From the NCBI GenBank assembly GCA_947479185.1, contig CANJYY010000179.1:1-6003 (forward strand): a stretch of DNA of 6,003 bases, given 5' to 3'. Position numbers and translations under genes: made by a program. The stretch comes from Caulobacteraceae bacterium (GTDB lineage: Bacteria; Pseudomonadota; Alphaproteobacteria; Caulobacterales; Caulobacteraceae). Below are positions 1 to 6,003 of this stretch, one piece after another. Each line of letters opens with the position of its first letter. Position 1 is the first letter of the stretch. The notes below the pieces were generated by a model. That model was not told the DNA's origin. It saw only the letters and a program-made list of their open reading frames with translations, and did no database searches.

Positions 1-2019
1 CCGACGGAGGCGGGCCGCGCCGCCGGTGACCCGAGCGAGCGAAGGTCCCACGTCAACCGCGCCCAGTCCCTGTCGCGCACCGGCAGCTGGGACTGGAACA
101 TCGCCAGCAACGCCCTGGCCTGGTCAGACGAGATCTACCGCATTTTCGGCCTGACCCCGCGGGTCTTCGACGCCAGCTATCCGGCCTTCCTCGACCGGAT
201 TCATCCGGACGACCGGGCGCGCGTCGAGGCGGCCGTCTGCCGCGCCATCGAAGACGACGCGGACTACGATATCGAGCATCGCATCGTGCGCCCTGACGGG
301 GAAATCCGCTTTGTCCACGAGCGGGCCGAGGTCGAGCGCGCGGTCGATGGCTCTCCCCTGCGCATGCTGGGCGCGGTTCAGGACGTGACCGAACTGCGCC
401 AGCTCGAGCGCTCGGCCACCCGCAACCGCGATATGCTGTCAGGCCTGTTCCGGATTTCGCCGGAAGCGATCATCGTGGCCAACGCGGAGGCGCGCATTCT
501 GGTGTTCAGCGCCGGCGCCGAAAGCGTGTTCGGCTACCGGGCCCACGAGGTCGTCGGCGACAGCATCGACCGCCTGATGCCCGAGCGGTTCCGGGCCGAT
601 CATCGCCATCACATCGCGGCCTTCGCGGCCGGGCCGGTCGACAGTCTGCAGATGGGCCAGCGCCGGCCGCTCAGGGGGCTGACGAAGTCCGGCGAGGAAA
701 TCCCGATCGAGGCCTCGCTGGCGAAGATCCGCTCCGGCGACGAGGTGTTGTTCACCACCATAGTGCGCGATCTGTCCGAACGCTTCGAGATCGAGGCGCA
801 TCTGATCGAGGCCCGGGACCAGGCCCAGAAGGCCAGCCGCGCCAAGTCCACGTTCCTCGCCAACATGAGCCATGAGCTGAGAACGCCGCTCAATGGCATC
901 ATCGGGGTCGCCAGCGCCCTGTCGCGGATGCAGATCGATCCGCGGCAGCGGGAAATGGTCGAACTCATCGAGTCGTCAGGCCAGGCCCTGCAGGACCTGC
1001 TGACCGACATCCTCGACCTCGCCCGGGTCGAGGCCGGGCGTCTCGAGATCAGCGCCGAGACCTTTGATCTTGAAGCGATGGCGGAGGGTGTGGCGGCGCT
1101 CTTCAGCGTCAGCGCCCGGGGCAAGGGCCTGGCGCTCGATCTGGTGATGGAGGACGCCGCGCGCGGCGGCTTCCGGGGCGACGAGAAGCGCATCCGTCAG
1201 GTGCTGGCCAATCTGCTGAGCAACGCCATCAAGTTCACCGAACGGGGCGGCGTCACCCTGAAGGTGGCGACCTGTGAGCTGGCGTCAGGCCGAGCCGGCA
1301 TTCGGTTCAGCGTCAGCGACACCGGCATCGGCTTTGATAGCGCCACGGGCGCCCGGCTGTTCGACCGGTTCGAGCAGGCGGACGGCTCGATCACCCGGCG
1401 CTTCGGCGGATCGGGACTGGGGCTGTCGATCTGCAAGGCGCTGGTGGAGCTGATGGGCGGCAGGATATGGGCCCGCTCAACGCCCGGGCAGGGCGCCGTG
1501 TTCACCTTCGAGACCCCGCTGGAGCACGCCGAGCTGAATCGGCAGGGCGTCACGGCAGACGCCGTGCAGCCCGATCCGATGCTGCGCCGGCCCCGCATCC
1601 TGCTGGCGGAGGACCACCCGACGAACCGCCGGGTGGTCGAGCTGATCCTCGAGCCGCTGGATGTCGACCTGACCAGCGTCGAGAACGGCGCCCTGGCCGT
1701 CGAGGCCGCGGCGGCCGAACCCCATGACCTGATCCTGATGGACATGCAGATGCCGGTGATGGGCGGGGTGGAGGCGATCGGCCTGATCCGCGCGGATCAG
1801 CAGCGCCGCGGCCTGCCCCGAACGCCGATCTACATGCTGACCGCCAACGCCATGCCCGAGCATCGCGCCCAGTCGATGGACGCCGGGGCCGACGATTTCC
1901 TGACCAAGCCCCTGGGCGCCGAGGCGCTGATCGCGGCGGTCGCGCAGGCGCTCGAAACTCCGCCCGCGGTCGAGGCCGTCTCCATGGACCGACCGGCCGC
2001 CAAAGCGCCCGACTATTGA
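1..2019 (+). CDS. Hybrid sensor histidine kinase (PAS-PAS-HisKA-HATPase-REC), 5' end outside window
   Basis: The frame is open from base 1 to the TGA at 2017-2019 (672 codons seen). It continues upstream of the first GTG/ATG candidates, so the true start lies left of the window. Numbering codons from base 1, the domains are: a PAS fold of the PAS_3 type at about 28-133 (SWDWN, FLDRIHPDD, EHRIVRPDGEIRFVHE, QDVTE); a second PAS at about 146-260 (FGYRAHEVVGDSIDRLMP, ending VRDLSER); a short helical linker; HisKA with H-box SHELRTPLN and phospho-accepting His291; HATPase_c at about 396-508 with N-box Asn408 (SNAIKFT), G1 box D440TGIGF and G2 box GGSGLGLS (469-476). The C-terminal receiver at about 531-652 has acidic pair E537/D538, phospho-acceptor D581 (LILMDMQMP), T614 and K636. 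All catalytic residues are present, so it should autophosphorylate and pass phosphate to its own receiver. No HPt or DNA-binding output domain follows, so an external phosphotransfer partner is expected. The visible part has no membrane segment. The stimulus is unknown. Confidence 0.95.
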   Translation, partial: PTEAGRAAGDPSERRSHVNRAQSLSRTGSWDWNIASNALAWSDEIYRIFGLTPRVFDASYPAFLDRIHPDDRARVEAAVCRAIEDDADYDIEHRIVRPDGEIRFVHERAEVERAVDGSPLRMLGAVQDVTELRQLERSATRNRDMLSGLFRISPEAIIVANAEARILVFSAGAESVFGYRAHEVVGDSIDRLMPERFRADHRHHIAAFAAGPVDSLQMGQRRPLRGLTKSGEEIPIEASLAKIRSGDEVLFTTIVRDLSERFEIEAHLIEARDQAQKASRAKSTFLANMSHELRTPLNGIIGVASALSRMQIDPRQREMVELIESSGQALQDLLTDILDLARVEAGRLEISAETFDLEAMAEGVAALFSVSARGKGLALDLVMEDAARGGFRGDEKRIRQVLANLLSNAIKFTERGGVTLKVATCELASGRAGIRFSVSDTGIGFDSATGARLFDRFEQADGSITRRFGGSGLGLSICKALVELMGGRIWARSTPGQGAVFTFETPLEHAELNRQGVTADAVQPDPMLRRPRILLAEDHPTNRRVVELILEPLDVDLTSVENGALAVEAAAAEPHDLILMDMQMPVMGGVEAIGLIRADQQRRGLPRTPIYMLTANAMPEHRAQSMDAGADDFLTKPLGAEALIAAVAQALETPPAVEAVSMDRPAAKAPDY

Positions 2020-2025
2020 TCGACG

Positions 2026-2052
2026 GCGGGAATACTCCCGCGAAATCGGGAG
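2026..2052. terminator. Two overlapping, mutually exclusive hairpins after the kinase stop
   Basis: The GCGGGA at 2026-2031 pairs with TCCCGC at 2036-2041 (6 bp, 4-nt loop ATAC). Alternatively CTCCCG at 2035-2040 pairs with CGGGAG at 2047-2052 (6 bp, 6-nt loop). Both use the same middle arm, so only one can form at a time. The structure begins 6 bases after the kinase stop codon. No T-tract follows, so it could be a weak or Rho-assisted terminator or a 3'-end stabilising stem. The call rests on position and pairing only. Confidence 0.35.
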
Positions 2053-2111
2053 GGGCTGGGAAGAGTCCGGTCGGAGCGGAACTCGCGACGTGGATGGCGG
2101 TGGGGGCAGTC

Positions 2112-2152
2112 GGTGGAGCACTGGTCTCCACCTGAACGCCGGCATCGGCCGG
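2112..2152 (-). terminator. Tandem hairpins just downstream of the XRE gene
   Basis: Reading the minus strand past the XRE stop, the first inverted repeat has arms 2139-2143 (CCGGC) and 2148-2152 (GCCGG) around a 4-nt loop. The second has arms 2112-2118 (GGTGGAG) and 2126-2132 (CTCCACC), a perfect 7-bp stem with a 7-nt loop. Together they lie within 45 bases of the last gene of the minus-strand operon, where a terminator is expected. After the second stem the minus strand runs into C-rich sequence rather than U's, so a canonical intrinsic terminator is not shown. Confidence 0.4.
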
Positions 2153-2153
2153 G

Positions 2154-2450
2154 TCAATCAGATGAAATCGGCCCTGGCTCCGGCTCGGAAAGCCGGCTCG
2201 CGACGCGCTCGAACAGGGTCGACGGCGGCAAGCCGAACGCGTCGGCGATCCGATAGAGTTCCAGCGCATCCACCCGCCTCAGGCCGCTCTCGATCTTGGA
2301 GACATGAGAGTTGGCCTTGCCGAGCCGCCGCGCCAACGATCGCTGCGACAGGCCGGCTTCCTGACGGGCCTCGCGCAGGACACAGGCGATCACATTGAGC
2401 TGTTCGCTCAGGGCGCGGACTTGGGGGCTTCCCATGAGTGGTTCGTGCAT
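2154..2450 (-). CDS. XRE-family helix-turn-helix transcriptional regulator, single domain
   Basis: This is a 98-residue protein with a Cro/CI-type HTH at about residues 23-80. The pattern is LREARQEAGLSQRSLARRLG, then ANSHVSKIESGLRR (turn and recognition helix), then ALELYRIADAFGLPPSTLF. The match to the HTH_3 pattern is strong and the protein ends soon after it, so there is no sensor or peptidase domain. It probably binds DNA as a dimer. The start ATG at 2448-2450 shares its A with the TGA of the upstream transporter gene (TGATG). Neither this ATG nor the in-frame ATG at 2433-2435 (Met6) has a clear Shine-Dalgarno, which favours translational coupling and the upstream start. It is the last gene of the minus-strand operon. 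Control of that operon is an inference from position, and the operator is not identified. Confidence 0.88.
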   Translation of the reverse strand: MHEPLMGSPQVRALSEQLNVIACVLREARQEAGLSQRSLARRLGKANSHVSKIESGLRRVDALELYRIADAFGLPPSTLFERVASRLSEPEPGPISSD

Positions 2451-3922
2451 CAGATGCGCGGCGTCACGGGAGCCGATCCGTCGACGAGGGCTTCGGCCAG
2501 GCGGGCGAGGTTGGCTTCGTGGCGCTCGCGTGTGATGCGGAAGAAGCTCATGGCGGCGATGGCGGTCAGATAGGTCAGGGCCAGCGCCGGGATGTACACG
2601 AGGCCGAGGTTGCGGATGACCTGGTCGCTGACGTCGCCGGGCTGGGCATGGTCGGGGAAGCCGATGGCCAGCAGCACCATGCTGGAGGCGAAGATGCCGA
2701 CGCCGGAGACCGCCTTGGCCACGAAAATACTGGCCGCGAAGAACAGGCCTTCGGACCGGCGACCGGTGCGCAGCTCGGTCTCTTCGACGACGTCGGCGAT
2801 CATCGACGAATGCAGCACCGCCGCGATGCTGGCGAACGTCACCGATGTCATGGCCTGGACAAACAGGATCGGCAGCAAGGCCGGGTGGCCGTTGGCCGGG
2901 AACAGTCCCATCAGCCTCAGGGCGATGGGCGCGACGCCGATCGAGAAGGCCAGGGTCTTGGCCAGGATGGCGGCGTTGCGCTTGCCAAGCCAGCGGGACA
3001 TCGGGGTCGCCAGCATCACGGCGACGGCCGACGAGATGAACTGCGCGAAGACGAAGAACGAGATCTGCGTCGCCGTCAGGCCCCAGAAAAAGGTGTTGAA
3101 GTAGAGGTTCAGGGCGACCGACAGGCCATAGCCCATGGCGTTGAAGATGCCCGCGAGCAGGAGAGGCAGGAAGGTCAGGTCGGTGATCGAGCCGACCATC
3201 TCCTTCAGCGTCTGCCAGGGACTGACCTTGCGGACCGCGGGATTTCGCAGGAACGGGATCTGGCTGTGGGTGCCGATCGCCGAGGCCAGGATCACCACGA
3301 ACATCACGATCGCAGAGACGAGCCCATACATTGAATAGCCCGCCGGATTGAGCTGCGCGACGGGATGGGCGTCGTCGGCCTTCAGGAAAACCCGGAAGGT
3401 CAGCAGCGTCATGATCAGAGCGCCGTACCAGATGAACAGGGCGCGGAACGACAGCAGGTTGGTCCGGCCGTGGTAGTCGGTCGTCAGCTCCGGGGCGAGG
3501 GCGGCGCTGGGAATCTCGAACAGCGCCAGGAAGGTGCGGATCAGCACGGCCACCACGATCAGGTAGGCGAACAGCGCCTCGTGCGACCAGCCTGTCGGCG
3601 GGTTCCAGATCAGCAGGTAGCTGAGCGCGATCGGCAGGGCCGAGGCGTACATGAAGGGATGGCGCCGGCCCCAGCGGGAGCGGAAGTTGTCCGACATCTG
3701 GCCGATGATCGGATCGAACATCGCGTCGATCACCAGCGCGATCATCACGGCCAGTCCGACCGTCGCCGCCGGCAGCCCGACCACCTGGTTGTAGAAGATC
3801 AGCAGCAGGTAGGAGAAGCCGTTGTCCTTCAGACCCAGCGCGACGCCGCCCAGGCCGTAGAAGAACCGGGTCGATCGTTTCAAAGGCGGCGGAGAGGCGA
3901 TAGCGGCGGACATGTCGGGCAT
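2450..3922 (-). CDS. GPH-family (MelB-like) sugar:cation symporter, MFS
   Basis: This 490-residue inner-membrane protein has about twelve hydrophobic segments, near 20-47, 54-74, 92-106, 117-135, 159-180, 198-219, 250-275, 282-306, 320-341, 347-371, 393-421 and 437-462. The glycoside-pentoside-hexuronide signature is clear: VIDAMFDPIIGQMSDN followed by RSRWGRRHPF (residues 64-90). D66 and D70 align with the two helix-II aspartates used for cation binding in MelB. FEIPSAALAPELT (135-147) corresponds to the MelB helix-IV region, with Glu136 where MelB, from memory, has Asp. SSMIADVVEETELRTGRRSEG (372-392) is the typical late cytoplasmic loop. The family imports sugars, glycosides or hexuronates with Na+ or H+; the substrate here is unknown. 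The start at 3920-3922 is chosen over Met4 because AGGA lies 6 nt upstream of it. The gene lies 62 bp downstream of the enolase-family gene and overlaps the XRE gene by one base. Confidence 0.9.
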   Translation of the reverse strand: MPDMSAAIASPPPLKRSTRFFYGLGGVALGLKDNGFSYLLLIFYNQVVGLPAATVGLAVMIALVIDAMFDPIIGQMSDNFRSRWGRRHPFMYASALPIALSYLLIWNPPTGWSHEALFAYLIVVAVLIRTFLALFEIPSAALAPELTTDYHGRTNLLSFRALFIWYGALIMTLLTFRVFLKADDAHPVAQLNPAGYSMYGLVSAIVMFVVILASAIGTHSQIPFLRNPAVRKVSPWQTLKEMVGSITDLTFLPLLLAGIFNAMGYGLSVALNLYFNTFFWGLTATQISFFVFAQFISSAVAVMLATPMSRWLGKRNAAILAKTLAFSIGVAPIALRLMGLFPANGHPALLPILFVQAMTSVTFASIAAVLHSSMIADVVEETELRTGRRSEGLFFAASIFVAKAVSGVGIFASSMVLLAIGFPDHAQPGDVSDQVIRNLGLVYIPALALTYLTAIAAMSFFRITRERHEANLARLAEALVDGSAPVTPRI

Positions 3923-3932
3923 GGTCGATCCT
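3923..3932 (-). promoter_or_regulatory. Ribosome binding site of the GPH transporter
   Basis: On the minus strand AGGA (3929-3932) is followed by the 6-nt spacer TCGACC and then ATG. This fixes the start at Met1 rather than Met4, which has no Shine-Dalgarno. The site begins only four bases after the 12-bp intercistronic stem, so folding of that stem could affect ribosome access. Confidence 0.6.
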
Positions 3933-3936
3933 GACG

Positions 3937-3965
3937 CCGCCGCCTCCCGGACGGGGAGGCGGCGG
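3937..3965 (-). promoter_or_regulatory. Perfect 12-bp intercistronic hairpin upstream of the transporter
   Basis: Arm 3937-3948 (CCGCCGCCTCCC) is perfectly complementary to arm 3954-3965 (GGGAGGCGGCGG), with a 5-nt loop at 3949-3953. It sits in the 62-bp gap between the enolase-family stop (3985) and the transporter start (3922). On the minus-strand transcript it is not followed by a U-tract, so it is not a full intrinsic terminator. More likely roles are a 3'-end stabiliser for the upstream enzyme message, a partial attenuator that lowers transporter expression, or a spacer that keeps the adjacent ribosome binding site open. The pairing is seen directly; the role is inferred. Confidence 0.55.
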
Positions 3966-3984
3966 TCTGGCTGGGGAAAAGGGG

Positions 3985-5211
3985 TCAGGGCGCCTTGCGG
4001 CCGTAGGTGATCAGGCCGGCCGGGTTCAGGTGCGTGTTCGGCGGGTATTTCCGCAGCGCTTCCTCGTTGGGCTCGGTGCCCCAGCCCGGACGGTCGGAGA
4101 TCACGATGTGGCCGTCCTGGATGTCGGGTGCGTGGGTGAACAGCTCGTCGTCCCAGGCCAGGCGGTCGATGTCCGTCTCCATGATCCGGAGGTTGGGCGT
4201 CGCCGCCGCGAACTGGGCGTTCATCATCGTCGCCAGGTGGCCATAGAAGTTGTGCGGTGCGACGTTGACGTCATGGGCGTCGGCCATGGCGGCGATCTTC
4301 ATCGACTGCCAGGCGCCGTTCCACAGCAGGTCGATGATGGCTACATCCATGGCCTGTTCGGCGAAGAACGGGTTGAACGCCGCCGGCCCGACCAGGGTCT
4401 CGCACGAGGCGATCGGGTGCTTGCTCTGCTGGCGGATGTAGGCAAGCGCCTTGGGATTGAGCGTGTCCAGCTCGATCCAGAACAGGTCCATCTCGGCCAG
4501 CGACCGCACCAGGCTCAGGTAACCTTCGGTGCGGGTGTTGAAGTTCAGGTCGATCAGGATGTCGACGTCCGGCCCGGCCCCGTCGCGCAGCGCTTCGAGG
4601 TGCTCGCGGAAGCCGTGCAGCAGCCGGCGATCGACGTTGAGGCCCGGCTCGAAGGGCACGCCGAAGCCGGTCGCCCATCCGCGCGGCTTGCGGTCGACGT
4701 AGGTGTAGACGTTGGTCTTGAGCGCCTTGAACCCGCGCTCGCGGACCTCGCGGCCGAGCGACACGACATCGTCGATGGTCTCGATTTCCGGCTGGTAGTA
4801 CGGCTTGCGGCTGATGCGCCAGGTCGTGCAGTGCGACCAGTAGAGCGGCACGCGATCGCGAATCTTGCCGCCCAGCAGCTGGGCGCAGGAGACGCCGAGC
4901 GTCTTGCCCTTGGCGTCGAGCAGGGCGTTCTCGATCGCCCCCATCGCCTGACCGATCAGGCCGCCGAGCGCGGGGCGCATGGCGCTCTGCAGCAGGGCGA
5001 AGATGCGCTCGTGATCCATCACGCCTTGGCCGATCAGGCGCGGCTTCACCTGCTGGATGATCGAGGCGATGCCGGGATTGCCGAAGCCCTCGTCGTATTC
5101 GGACCAGCCGACGATGCCTTCGTCGGTGCTGATCTTGACGAAGGTGTAGTTCCGCCAGCCCGCGTCGCAGGCCAGGGTTTCGATGTCGGTGATCTTGGGA
5201 TTGGCGGACAT
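3985..5211 (-). CDS. Enolase-superfamily enzyme, mandelate racemase/muconate lactonizing type (probable sugar-acid dehydratase)
   Basis: This 408-residue protein has the usual length and two-domain plan: an N-terminal capping domain (about 1-125, with WSEYDEGFGNPG as the mobile-loop region) and a (beta/alpha)7-beta barrel. Mg2+ ligands are seen at the ends of successive strands: D221 in IDLNFNT, E247 in WIELDT and E271 in SCETL. A His-Asp dyad of the mandelate racemase subgroup is suggested by D294 (AIIDLLWNGA) and H320 (VAPHN). At the usual KxK site the sequence is LKTNVY, so K165 is kept but the second lysine is Asn167. The usual EEP around the second ligand is ELD. Family chemistry is abstraction of the proton alpha to a carboxylate; with the dyad but no second lysine, acid-sugar dehydration is more likely than two-base racemisation. 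That is inference and the substrate is unknown. The ATG at 5209-5211 has AAGGA 6 nt upstream. The gene starts 17 bp after the GMC gene stop. The enzyme should be cytoplasmic. Confidence 0.88.
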   Translation of the reverse strand: MSANPKITDIETLACDAGWRNYTFVKISTDEGIVGWSEYDEGFGNPGIASIIQQVKPRLIGQGVMDHERIFALLQSAMRPALGGLIGQAMGAIENALLDAKGKTLGVSCAQLLGGKIRDRVPLYWSHCTTWRISRKPYYQPEIETIDDVVSLGREVRERGFKALKTNVYTYVDRKPRGWATGFGVPFEPGLNVDRRLLHGFREHLEALRDGAGPDVDILIDLNFNTRTEGYLSLVRSLAEMDLFWIELDTLNPKALAYIRQQSKHPIASCETLVGPAAFNPFFAEQAMDVAIIDLLWNGAWQSMKIAAMADAHDVNVAPHNFYGHLATMMNAQFAAATPNLRIMETDIDRLAWDDELFTHAPDIQDGHIVISDRPGWGTEPNEEALRKYPPNTHLNPAGLITYGRKAP

Positions 5212-5216
5212 GTTGT

Positions 5217-5222
5217 TTCCTT
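5217..5222 (-). promoter_or_regulatory. Ribosome binding site of the enolase-superfamily gene
   Basis: On the minus strand AAGGAA (5217-5222) is followed by ACAAC and the ATG at 5209-5211. It falls within the 17-bp gap after the GMC stop codon, which leaves no room for an independent promoter and supports co-transcription. It also decides the start codon. Confidence 0.65.
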
Positions 5223-5228
5223 GAGAGG

Positions 5229-6003
5229 TCAGGCGCAGTCGGCGAGGACGAGGTCCGCGCCCTTTTCGCCGATCATGGTGGCGGCGGCGGCGGTGTTGCC
5301 GGAGACGATCAGGGGCATGATCGAGGCGTCGATGACGCGCAGGCCCTGAAGGCCATGGACCCTGAGTTTGGGGTCCACCACCGAGGTCTTCGGGTCGACA
5401 CCCATCATGCAGGTGCTGGTCGGGTGATAGGTCGTGCGGCCGGTCTGGCGCGCCCAGTGTTCGAGCTGCGCGTCCGTCGGCGGGTCGCCCAGCGTGTAGA
5501 CAGGCGCCTCGATGACCTCGGCCAGCGGGCCGGTGCGGGCGATGGTGTCGGCGATCCGCAGGCTGTCGATCATCACCCGCACGTCACCCGGCGTGCTCAG
5601 ATAGTTGCGGTGGATGATCGGCGGCGTCTCGGGGTCGGCCGACCGGATCCTGATCTGGCCACGGCTCTCCGGCCGACAGGGGCTGGCGTTGATCGTCATG
5701 CCGCTGAACGGATGCGGATGCAGCGACTTGGGCGGTGTCCCGTCCGGCGAGGCCCCGAAGCTGAGCGGATAGAAGTAGAGCTGGGTGTCCGGTCGGGTCT
5801 CTTCGGGCCGGGTTCGCACGAACGCGCCGCCCTGATTGATGCCGAGACCCAGCGGGCCGGTCTTCGTCAGCACCCACTGCATGCCGGCCAGAAGCTGTCC
5901 AAGGCGGGTGTTGTAGCGGTCGTTGAGCGTCGGAACCCGGGTCTTGTAGGAGAAGCCGGTGAAGACGTGATCCTGCAGATTTTCGCCGACCGCGGGGCTG
6001 TCG
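5229..6003 (-). CDS. GMC-family FAD oxidoreductase (choline dehydrogenase-like), N-terminal half outside window
   Basis: The minus-strand frame is open from the right edge to the TGA at 5229-5231, giving 257 residues. This is the C-terminal half of a family usually about 530-560 residues long, so the FAD-binding GxGxxG region lies beyond the window. The visible part begins DSPAVGENLQDHV, the GMC signature around VGxNLQDH, well upstream of the first internal Met (5880-5882), which is therefore not the start. Downstream come the substrate-binding fold, the catalytic histidine in YHPTSTCMMG (window residue 193, codon 5424-5426) and the C-terminal IVSGNTAAAATMIGEKGADL with Asn236 (codon 5295-5297) as the usual His/Asn catalytic pair. 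Family members oxidise alcohols, sugars or aldehydes with FAD and pass electrons to oxygen, quinone or another acceptor. It is the first visible gene of the minus-strand operon; oxidation of the same substrate that the next enzyme handles is inferred. Confidence 0.92.
   Translation of the reverse strand, partial: DSPAVGENLQDHVFTGFSYKTRVPTLNDRYNTRLGQLLAGMQWVLTKTGPLGLGINQGGAFVRTRPEETRPDTQLYFYPLSFGASPDGTPPKSLHPHPFSGMTINASPCRPESRGQIRIRSADPETPPIIHRNYLSTPGDVRVMIDSLRIADTIARTGPLAEVIEAPVYTLGDPPTDAQLEHWARQTGRTTYHPTSTCMMGVDPKTSVVDPKLRVHGLQGLRVIDASIMPLIVSGNTAAAATMIGEKGADLVLADCA

Larger units (their letters stand above)
2020..2153. other. Convergent intergenic region, no gene seen
   Basis: This 134-bp gap separates the 3' ends of the plus-strand kinase and the minus-strand XRE gene. 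Reading frames that cross it belong to no recognisable protein. It holds several short GC-rich inverted repeats, listed separately, but no T-run long enough for a classic intrinsic terminator on either strand. The position between two converging 3' ends makes transcription termination or 3'-end protection its likely role. Confidence 0.7.

Noticed and set aside
286..288. GTG as the start of the histidine kinase
   Set aside because: The same frame is open upstream to base 1 and encodes the first two thirds of a PAS_3 domain, so GTG 286 lies inside the domain.
124..318. Small minus-strand frame at the left end
   Set aside because: It is antisense to the first PAS domain of the kinase and shows no recognisable protein features or ribosome binding site.
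2180..2196. Inverted repeat CCGGCT / AGCCGG with 5-nt loop
   Set aside because: It lies inside the 3' coding part of the XRE gene. A 6-bp stem of this composition is readily expected by chance at this GC content.
1477..2269. Minus-strand open frames running across the kinase receiver and the intergenic gap
   Set aside because: They are arginine-, proline- and serine-rich without motifs, and overlap both the receiver domain and the XRE gene, which have clear family signatures.
2438..3334. Plus-strand open frame of 298 codons antisense to the transporter
   Set aside because: The translation is dominated by D, G, R, Q and H with no hydrophobic core, as expected for the complement of a membrane-protein gene. 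A second such frame at 3365-3934 is rejected for the same reason.
4030..5349. Plus-strand open frame of 439 codons spanning the enolase-superfamily gene
   Set aside because: It lies antisense to a clearly recognised protein with intact metal ligands. Its translation is low-complexity, rich in V, D, R, G and Q, with no domain pattern. High GC keeps the antisense frame free of stops.
5880..5882. ATG as the start of the GMC oxidoreductase
   Set aside because: The frame continues to the window edge and includes the conserved VGENLQDH motif, so the gene is truncated by the window rather than starting here.

Overview
The window is GC-rich throughout, with strong G/C preference at third codon positions, so most reading frames stay open and several long antisense frames are spurious. 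Gene content and codon style suggest an alphaproteobacterium, with Caulobacterales or Sphingomonadales as plausible groups. That is inferred from style only; no rRNA or other phylogenetic marker is present.

Layout. (1) Bases 1-2019, plus strand: the 3' part of a hybrid sensor histidine kinase (two PAS domains, HisKA, HATPase_c, C-terminal receiver), cut by the left edge. (2) Bases 2020-2153: a short convergent intergenic region with several GC-rich inverted repeats and no gene. (3) Bases 2154-6003, minus strand: four tightly packed genes that read as one operon in the order GMC flavoprotein oxidoreductase (cut by the right edge) -> enolase-superfamily dehydratase/racemase-like enzyme -> GPH-type (MelB-like) MFS symporter -> small XRE-family DNA-binding protein. 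Spacings are 17 bp, 62 bp (holding a perfect 12-bp hairpin) and a 1-base overlap (TGATG).

How the genes may work together (inference): the GPH symporter would import a sugar, glycoside or sugar acid. The GMC enzyme would oxidise an alcohol or sugar hydroxyl, and the enolase-superfamily enzyme would abstract a proton alpha to a carboxylate, typically dehydrating or epimerising a sugar acid. The XRE protein, translationally coupled to the transporter, is the natural candidate for local regulator. The substrate cannot be read from the sequence. The histidine kinase is convergent with the operon and need not be related to it.

No mobile element, CRISPR array, tRNA or rRNA was seen. Most of the window is conventional metabolism and signalling. 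The points worth a second look are the atypical active-site motifs of the enolase-superfamily protein, the intercistronic hairpin in front of the transporter, and the transporter-regulator coupling.
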